DNA of 64,000 nt from Thermoleophilaceae bacterium (lineage in GTDB: Bacteria > Actinomycetota > Thermoleophilia > Solirubrobacterales > Thermoleophilaceae): the NCBI GenBank assembly GCA_040901445.1, contig JBBDYQ010000002.1, forward strand, positions 1 to 64,000. The letters are read 5' to 3'. Each line of letters begins with the position of its first letter. Position 1 is the first letter of the stretch. The position numbers and the translations under genes were made by a program. Positions 59,547-64,000 of this stretch are shown here, in pieces. The notes under the pieces are model-generated. The model saw only the letters and a program-made list of their open reading frames with translations. It was not told where the DNA came from and ran no database searches.

Positions 59547-60683
59547 TCAGAGGTCGAGCGAGACGTCGCCGACGGGCACGGACACGCAGATGCGGATGAG
59601 CTCGTCCTCGCCCGTCGAGACCTCGCCGGTCACGACGTTGCGAACGGCGCCCGAGGCCTTGCGGCAGCTGCACGTGTTGCAGATCCCCATGCGGCAGCCG
59701 TGGTCGGGCGCCAGGCCCGCGTCCTCGGCCTGCTCGAGCAGCGCCAAGCCGCTGTTGGCGGCCTCGCGCCCGCTGGCCGCGAAGCTCACCGTCCCCTCGG
59801 CGCCGTCGGTGTCGAAGGTCATGGCGGGCGGCGGCGTGAAGGTCTCCACCGCCGGCTCGGGCAGCCCGTCCTGCGCCCACACGGCGCGGACCGAGTCGAT
59901 CAGGGCCGGCGGGCCGCAGACGAAGGTGGCGGCGCCGGCATGCTCGGAGATGGCGGCGCGCAGGTGCTCGCGGCAGAAGCGTCCCGTCAAGAGCTGCCCG
60001 CGCCCGCGCGTGAAGCCGCGGGCCACGCGCAGCCGCTCGTGGCGTGCCTGGAGCTCCTCCAGCTCGGCGCCATACAGCGCCAGCTCGCGCGAGCGCGCGT
60101 AGTTGAGGAAGCCGATCTCGCCTTCGTAGCCCTCATCGCAGAGCGTGCGCAGCATGGCCATGACCGGGGTGATGCCGCTGCCGCCGCTGATGAGCAGCAC
60201 GCGCTCGTGCCGCGCGTCGGGCAGCACGAACTCCCCGTCCGCCTGGCTGAGGCCCACGATCATGCCCGGCCGCGCGTGGTCGCGCAGGTGGCGCGACACC
60301 TTGCCCTCGGGGTGGGTGGACACCGTCAGCTCGAGCGTCCCGCCGGCCGCGTGCTGCGATCCGGCCGGGGAGTAGGGCCGCGTCTCGCGCACGCCGTCGA
60401 TCTCCACGCTCAGCCCCACGAACTGCCCGGCGCGCAGGCCGCGCCAGTTCTCGTTGGGGGAGAGCGAGAGCGTGACGCTCTTGGGCGTCTGGCGGCGGAC
60501 GCCCGTGACCTCGGCGCGCGCCTCGCCCTTGACCAGCAGCGGGCGCACCAGCTCGACGTAGCGGTCGACGCCGTGCGGGTAGGTGAGCGCCTCGAGCAGG
60601 TTGGAGCGCAGCAGTCTGCGGCCGAGGCCGCGGGATGAGGTGGCGGGGGGCAGCGTGGTCTCCTCAGAGGTCAGTCGGTGCAC
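59547..60683 (-). CDS. Ferredoxin-NAD(P)H reductase, desaturase electron donor
   Basis: This 378-residue protein joins an FAD-binding domain (RPYSPAGSQ, about 107), an NAD(P)-binding domain (LLISGGSGITPVMAML, about 168; FVCGPPALID, about 262) and a C-terminal plant-type [2Fe-2S] ferredoxin (CRMGICNTCSC, about 338). The layout matches Rv3230c-type reductases that serve membrane desaturases. Start GTG at 60683 overlaps the first operator repeat. It is first in the desaturase operon and divergent from TetR. Confidence 0.92.
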   Translation of the reverse strand: MHRLTSEETTLPPATSSRGLGRRLLRSNLLEALTYPHGVDRYVELVRPLLVKGEARAEVTGVRRQTPKSVTLSLSPNENWRGLRAGQFVGLSVEIDGVRETRPYSPAGSQHAAGGTLELTVSTHPEGKVSRHLRDHARPGMIVGLSQADGEFVLPDARHERVLLISGGSGITPVMAMLRTLCDEGYEGEIGFLNYARSRELALYGAELEELQARHERLRVARGFTRGRGQLLTGRFCREHLRAAISEHAGAATFVCGPPALIDSVRAVWAQDGLPEPAVETFTPPPAMTFDTDGAEGTVSFAASGREAANSGLALLEQAEDAGLAPDHGCRMGICNTCSCRKASGAVRNVVTGEVSTGEDELIRICVSVPVGDVSLDL

Positions 60684-60685
60684 AA

Positions 60686-60764
60686 CTGTTCACAGAGTAC
60701 GCCCTACCCCGCTCGGCGTCACACCATGCGTCTGTGAAGCTAGTCACACTACGTCTGTGAACAG
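60686..60764. promoter_or_regulatory. Divergent operator region of the desaturase operon and TetR
   Basis: CTGTTCACAG (60686-60695) and its exact reverse complement CTGTGAACAG (60755-60764) lie at the two ends, next to each start codon. Between them, TGTGAAGCTAGTCACA (60733-60748) has perfect five-base arms. CACACT (60745-60750) lies six bases before the TetR GTG. One regulator probably represses both directions. Confidence 0.65.
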
Positions 60765-61422
60765 CCGTGCTCCAAAGGCGGGCGCCACGCGGCAGGAGCG
60801 CAAGCAACGCACGCGCCGGGCGCTGCTCGACGCCGCGCTCGAGCTGCTGGAGGAGCAGAGCTTCTCCAGCCTCAGCCTGCGCCAGGTCACGCGTGCGGCG
60901 GGCATCGTGCCCACGGCCTTCTACCGCCACTTCGACGAGATGGAGGAGCTGGGCCTGGTTCTGATCGATGAGTCGTTCCGGACGCTGCGGGCCATGATTC
61001 GCGACGCGCGCGTGGACCCGGACGCCTACGAGCACGCCATCCGCAACTCGGTGGAGGTCCTCGTGCGCGAGGTGCACGCCCACGACTCCCACTTCCGCTT
61101 CATCGGCCGCGAGCGCTTCGGCGGCGTGGCGGCGCTGCGGCACGCCATCCGCGGCGAGATCCGGCTGTTCGCCAGCGAGCTCGCCACCGACCTCGCCCGC
61201 TTCCCCTACCTCGACAGCTGGACCACCGAGGACCTGCAGATGCTGGCCGGCCTGATCGTGAACGCGATGGTCTCCACCGCCCAGGCCATCCTCGACGCGC
61301 CGCCCGAGGACCCGGCCGCGGAGGCCGAGATCATCAAGACCGCCGAGAGCCAGCTGCGGATGATCATGCTGGGCGTGCCGCACTGGCGCAGCGCCGGGGC
61401 GCCGGCGCGACCGCCGGCTTGA
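60757..61422 (+). CDS. TetR family regulator (FabR/DesT-like context)
   Basis: This 221-residue protein has an HTH near residues 15-60 (RRALLDAALELLEEQSFSSLSLRQVTRAAGIVPTAFYRHFDEMEEL), with the TetR Y-R-H-F signature. The C-terminal domain has an HDSHFRFIGRERFGGVAALRHAIR helix, a feature of regulators that sense acyl-CoA. Its divergent place next to a desaturase operon supports control of lipid unsaturation. The GTG start is preferred to longer frames because the operator lies over it. Confidence 0.9.
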   Translation: MNSRAPKAGATRQERKQRTRRALLDAALELLEEQSFSSLSLRQVTRAAGIVPTAFYRHFDEMEELGLVLIDESFRTLRAMIRDARVDPDAYEHAIRNSVEVLVREVHAHDSHFRFIGRERFGGVAALRHAIRGEIRLFASELATDLARFPYLDSWTTEDLQMLAGLIVNAMVSTAQAILDAPPEDPAAEAEIIKTAESQLRMIMLGVPHWRSAGAPARPPA

Positions 61423-61474
61423 CCGGCGCACTCAATGTGACAGGAGCTGCGAGGAGAGCCGGCCGCCGAGCCGG

Positions 61475-61792
61475 TCAGAGCGCCAGGATGAGCGCGAGGG
61501 CCTCGTCGACGGCGCGCAGCTCGCTCGCCTCGAGACGCCCCGCGGATCGGCCCAGGCGGTGCGGATCCACCACCGTCGTCTGCTCGACGAGCACGCGAGT
61601 CTCCCGCCCCTCGAGCGACACCCGGGGGCGGAAGCTCGTGGGCATCGCACTCGTCGACGTGGGCGCGACGAGCGTGGTGCTGAGGTCGAGGAACTCGTCC
61701 GCCTGCACGATGACCGCGTAGCGGGCTCCGCGCTGCTCGTGCCCGCGCGCGCCGCGACGCGACGGCAGGCGGAACACCTCACCGCGGACCAT
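61475..61792 (-). CDS. MazF/PemK family toxin
   Basis: This 105-residue protein is a likely RNase of the MazF/PemK fold: RGEVFRLPSRRGARGHEQRGARYAVIVQADEFLDLSTTLVAPTS, then LVEQTTVVDPHRLG. The start ATG is one base after the antitoxin stop. The usual R, D/T and S/T positions at the active cleft are present by pattern, but the exact cleavage specificity cannot be read. It is the second gene of a toxin-antitoxin pair. Confidence 0.88.
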   Translation of the reverse strand: MVRGEVFRLPSRRGARGHEQRGARYAVIVQADEFLDLSTTLVAPTSTSAMPTSFRPRVSLEGRETRVLVEQTTVVDPHRLGRSAGRLEASELRAVDEALALILAL

Positions 61793-61793
61793 C

Positions 61794-62039
61794 TCAGTCG
61801 GGGGCCGGCGGCGCCAACTCGGCCAGCTGCTCGCGAATGATCCGCATCTCGGCACGATCGGCCTCGTCGGCCGCCACGCACCGGACCTCCTCGCGGACCG
61901 CCGAGCGGACCCGTCGGCGCGCCGCGGCCTCGCGCAGAGCCGTGCGCACGGCTTCGGAGTCGGTCATGTCGCCGGCGCGGACCACGTCCAGCGCCGCGGC
62001 CGACGCGTCGTCAAGGCGAACGTGGAGCGATCGCGCCAT
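61794..62039 (-). CDS. Ribbon-helix-helix antitoxin
   Basis: This 81-residue protein begins MARSLHVRLDDASAAALDVVRAGDMTDSEAVRTALREAA, a ribbon-helix-helix DNA-binding domain with a following basic/acidic helical C-terminus that would mask the toxin. A GTG at 62042 is an alternative start. TACGTT (62046-62051, minus strand) lies six bases upstream of the ATG. Located directly upstream of the MazF-like gene. Confidence 0.85.
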   Translation of the reverse strand: MARSLHVRLDDASAAALDVVRAGDMTDSEAVRTALREAAARRRVRSAVREEVRCVAADEADRAEMRIIREQLAELAPPAPD

Positions 62040-62048
62040 CACCGAAAC

Positions 62049-62067
62049 GTAGCACGAATGATGCTAC
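62049..62067. promoter_or_regulatory. Operator of the toxin-antitoxin pair
   Basis: GTAGCA and TGCTAC are perfect six-base arms separated by seven bases. The site covers the likely -10 box just upstream of the antitoxin start, so the antitoxin probably represses its own operon here. Confidence 0.65.
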
Positions 62068-62191
62068 ACACGCCAGCCCGTCCGGATCCTCGGTCAGCTG
62101 GTCCGACACGTTGCCTCCTTTGCCCTGGGCTTGGCGACGACCACCTGTGATATGTCCCTGGAAAGGCCCTGGGGTCAAACGCGGCCCTGCC

Positions 62192-62674
62192 TCAGGCCGC
62201 GACCCGCTCGCCGAAGCGCCGCAGGCAGCCCGGCCAGCCGCCCTCGCCGCCGACGGCGTCGCGGGTCTGCTCCCAGCCGTCGCCGTGGCGATCGAGGTTG
62301 CGGTGCTCCAGCTCGACGCGCGTGCGCTCCGGGCCGTCGGAGACGAACCGCACCTCCACCTCGCTCGTCTTGTCCGGGTCGGTCTCGATCTGCCAGCGGG
62401 GGTCGATGTCCCAGCTGATCACGACGCGGTCCGGCGGCTCGTAGGCGAGCACGCGGGCCCAGTGGCACTCGCTGCCGTCGGTGCCGCGGTCGTACACCTG
62501 GCCGCCCTCGCGCGGCTCGAACACCCGCTCGGCGATCTCGACGTCGAGCAGGTTGTACTCGGGCGGCCACCAGCTGCCGATGCCCTCGGTGAACACCGAG
62601 AACGCACGCTCGATCGGCGCCTCCACCACGATCTGCTCGCGCACTGCCGTGTCCTGTGCCTGCTGTCCGGTCAT
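62192..62674 (-). CDS. SRPBCC (AHSA1-like) domain protein
   Basis: This 160-residue protein has REQIVVEAPIERAFSVFTEGIGSWWPPEYN, typical of the AHSA1 start, and VVISWDIDPRWQIETDPDKTSEVEVRFVSDG. The last helix reads WPGCLRRFGERVAA. The start overlaps the ArsR stop (ATGA). The ligand is unknown. This is the third ArsR-SRPBCC module in the window. Confidence 0.92.
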   Translation of the reverse strand: MTGQQAQDTAVREQIVVEAPIERAFSVFTEGIGSWWPPEYNLLDVEIAERVFEPREGGQVYDRGTDGSECHWARVLAYEPPDRVVISWDIDPRWQIETDPDKTSEVEVRFVSDGPERTRVELEHRNLDRHGDGWEQTRDAVGGEGGWPGCLRRFGERVAA

Positions 62675-62991
62675 GGGACCTCCTCCTCTGTTTGCTCGAC
62701 CGCCGCCTTGTATGACGCCAGGGCGGTGGTCCAGAACTTGTCGAGGTAGGCGCGCAGCGCGCCCACCCCCTCGGGATCGAGCTGGTAGATGCGGCGGTTG
62801 CCGGCGGGCCGGTCGACCACCAGCCGCGCGTCCTTGAGCACCCTGAGGTGCTGCGAGACGGCGGGGCGGCTGACCGGCAGCTCGCGTGCAAGCTCGCCGA
62901 CGGCGCGCGGTCGATCGGCGAGGCGCTCGAAGATCGCGCGCCGCGTCGGGTCGCCCAGTGCCGTCAATCCATCAGCTCGGTAAGTTGCCAC
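62671..62991 (-). CDS. ArsR-type winged-helix repressor
   Basis: This 106-residue regulator reads LTALGDPTRRAIFERLADRPRAVGELARELPVSRPAVSQHLRVLKDARLVVDRPAGNRRIYQLD, the classic ArsR winged helix. A terminal helix (LDKFWTTALASYKAAVEQ) allows dimerisation. The start is GTG. TAACTT (62999-63004, minus strand) lies seven bases before it, so the transcript appears leaderless. The perfect repeat at 62997-63012 overlaps this box. Confidence 0.93.
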   Translation of the reverse strand: MATYRADGLTALGDPTRRAIFERLADRPRAVGELARELPVSRPAVSQHLRVLKDARLVVDRPAGNRRIYQLDPEGVGALRAYLDKFWTTALASYKAAVEQTEEEVP

Positions 62992-62996
62992 GTACG

Positions 62997-63012
62997 GTAA
63001 GTTAGCACTTAC
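62997..63012. promoter_or_regulatory. ArsR operator
   Basis: GTAAGTTAGCACTTAC has perfect six-base arms. It covers the likely -10 box of the ArsR-SRPBCC operon. The half-site differs from the ACCA/TGGT half-site of the other two ArsR genes, implying separate recognition. Confidence 0.65.
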
Positions 63013-63138
63013 GTGGCACGACGAAGAGGCGAACCGCCGCGCTCAGCGGCGCGCAGGCTGACTGCAGAGCGCCGCGAAGCGCTCGTGCGCTCCTTCCAGA
63101 TCCGTGCACCAGGTCCCAGGCATCCCACCAAGACAACC

Positions 63139-63184
63139 TGGACAGTTCCGTCCAACTTGTGCTAGCTTGGACATCGCTGTCCAA
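63139..63184. promoter_or_regulatory. Two palindromic operators before the MFS gene
   Basis: TTGGACATCGCTGTCCAA (63167-63184) has perfect seven-base arms and TGGACAGTTCCGTCCA (63139-63154) has five to six. They share the TGGAC half-site. A TetR-type repressor is the likely binder; it is not seen in the window and may lie beyond the right end. Confidence 0.7.
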
Positions 63185-63209
63185 CTTCTGCCTCGACACG
63201 GAGACTCCC

Positions 63210-64000
63210 ATGCCCGCCCTGCTCCTCCTCTGCGCCGCCCAGTTCATGGTCATCCTCGACATCACCGTGGTGAACGTGGCGCTGCCGTCGATCCAGGCCG
63301 ATCTCGGGATCGCGATCGACGATGTCCAGTGGCTGATCACCGCCTACACGCTCGCCTTCGGCGGGCTGCTGCTGGTCGGTGGGCGGGCTGCCGACCTCTT
63401 CGGGCGGCGGCCCGTCTTCCTCGCCGGCCTCGCTGTCTTCACGGGAGCCTCCCTCGGCGCCGCGCTCGCCGCCTCCACCGAGGCGCTCATCGCCGCCCGC
63501 GTGGGCCAGGGCATCGGCGCCGCCATGCTCTCCCCAGCCGCGCTCTCCCTGATCACCGTCACCTTCCCCGACGGCCCGCAGCGCCAGCGCGCGCTCGCTG
63601 CCTGGGCGGCCGTCGCCGCAAGCGGCGGCGCGTTCGGCGTGCTCGCCGGCGGCGTCCTGACCGAGGCGTTCGAGTGGGAGGCCATCTTCCTCATCAACGT
63701 GCCGGTCGGGATCGCCGTGGCGCTCGGCGCGCTGCGCGTGCTCCCGGAGGGTTCCGCGGAACCCTGCGACCAGCCCAGGCGCATCGACCTCCCCGGGGCC
63801 CTGCTCGCCACCGGCAGCCTCGTGGCGCTCATCTACGCGCTCGTGGAGGCGCCGTCCGCCGGCTGGGGCTCGGCCCAGACGCTCGGGCTGCTCGCCGCGG
63901 CGGCCGGCGGCCTCGCCGCCTTCGTCGCGGTGGAGCAACGCGCCCAAAGCCCGCTCGTCGCCCTCAGCGTCTTCCGCCGCCGCGCGACCGTCACCGCGCT
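63210..64000 (+). CDS. MFS drug-efflux transporter (DHA2/EmrB-like), 3' truncated
   Basis: The reading frame is open to the end of the window (263 residues). MPALLLLCAAQFMVILDITVVNVALPSIQADLGI is the first span with the DHA2 motif D-x-T-x-V-N-x-A-L-P, and GGRAADLFGRRPVFLAG is the loop 2-3 motif A. GGAG lies seven bases before the ATG. At least seven or eight of the 14 spans are visible. It probably exports lipophilic compounds using the proton gradient and is controlled by the operators just upstream. Confidence 0.9.
   Translation, partial: MPALLLLCAAQFMVILDITVVNVALPSIQADLGIAIDDVQWLITAYTLAFGGLLLVGGRAADLFGRRPVFLAGLAVFTGASLGAALAASTEALIAARVGQGIGAAMLSPAALSLITVTFPDGPQRQRALAAWAAVAASGGAFGVLAGGVLTEAFEWEAIFLINVPVGIAVALGALRVLPEGSAEPCDQPRRIDLPGALLATGSLVALIYALVEAPSAGWGSAQTLGLLAAAAGGLAAFVAVEQRAQSPLVALSVFRRRATVTA

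Noticed and set aside
1-64000. CRISPR arrays, tRNA or rRNA genes, insertion sequences, integrases
   Set aside because: No regularly spaced repeat, cloverleaf, ribosomal RNA segment, transposase or recombinase motif was recognised on either strand.

Overview
This 64 kb window comes from a GC-rich actinobacterium. The gene set fits Thermoleophilia/Solirubrobacterales best: a DUF2510 protein, NlpC/P60 proteins, a mycobacterial-type membrane desaturase with a ferredoxin-reductase partner, many GTG starts, GTGA/ATGA gene overlaps and many apparently leaderless starts. The placement is inferred from gene content, because there is no rRNA, tRNA or phylogenetic marker in the window. No CRISPR array, insertion sequence or integrase was seen.

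1-25.6 kb is mostly ordinary chromosome. It holds a minus-strand hydrolase operon (M20 peptidase, GH15-like protein, CocE hydrolase), a small-protein and NlpC/P60 block, an epimerase and CoA-binding pair, an SRPBCC-DCC fusion, alpha/beta hydrolases, a divergent SDR/TetR pair with a double palindromic operator, a secreted beta-propeller protein, two nucleotidyltransferase toxin-antitoxin-like pairs, an ArsR-DUF899-SRPBCC operon, a secreted GH5 glycosidase, a PEBP protein, a von Willebrand A protein and a NERD protein.

26-48.4 kb is an accessory region. It opens with a stress-type cassette: a region-2-only sigma fragment, a full sigma factor, a regulator and an ImmA-type peptidase that probably starts at CTG. 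The defence block follows. It has two HNH endonucleases with reader-like N-termini and a minus-strand set of McrB, McrC, a very large adenine DNA methyltransferase and a PLD-SNF2 helicase fusion. A plus-strand set follows: a possible HEPN-like gene, a dual-GHKL ATPase/histidine kinase, a receiver-domain protein, an unknown protein and a second N6-adenine methyltransferase. The last four genes are tightly coupled and are my best candidate for an undescribed defence or epigenetic signalling system. Base composition is visibly less GC-rich here than in the flanks.

48.4-64 kb returns to ordinary chromosome: a DUF1326 gene broken by three indels, DoxX/TetR, cupins, small membrane proteins, two more ArsR-SRPBCC modules, a cutinase-VWA-PKD secreted fusion, a desaturase/reductase operon with a divergent TetR, a MazEF-like pair, and the start of a drug-efflux MFS gene that runs off the right end.

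Regulators sit beside the genes they probably control, and most have visible palindromic operators. Defence genes are grouped in two long co-directional units reading away from about 41.4 kb.
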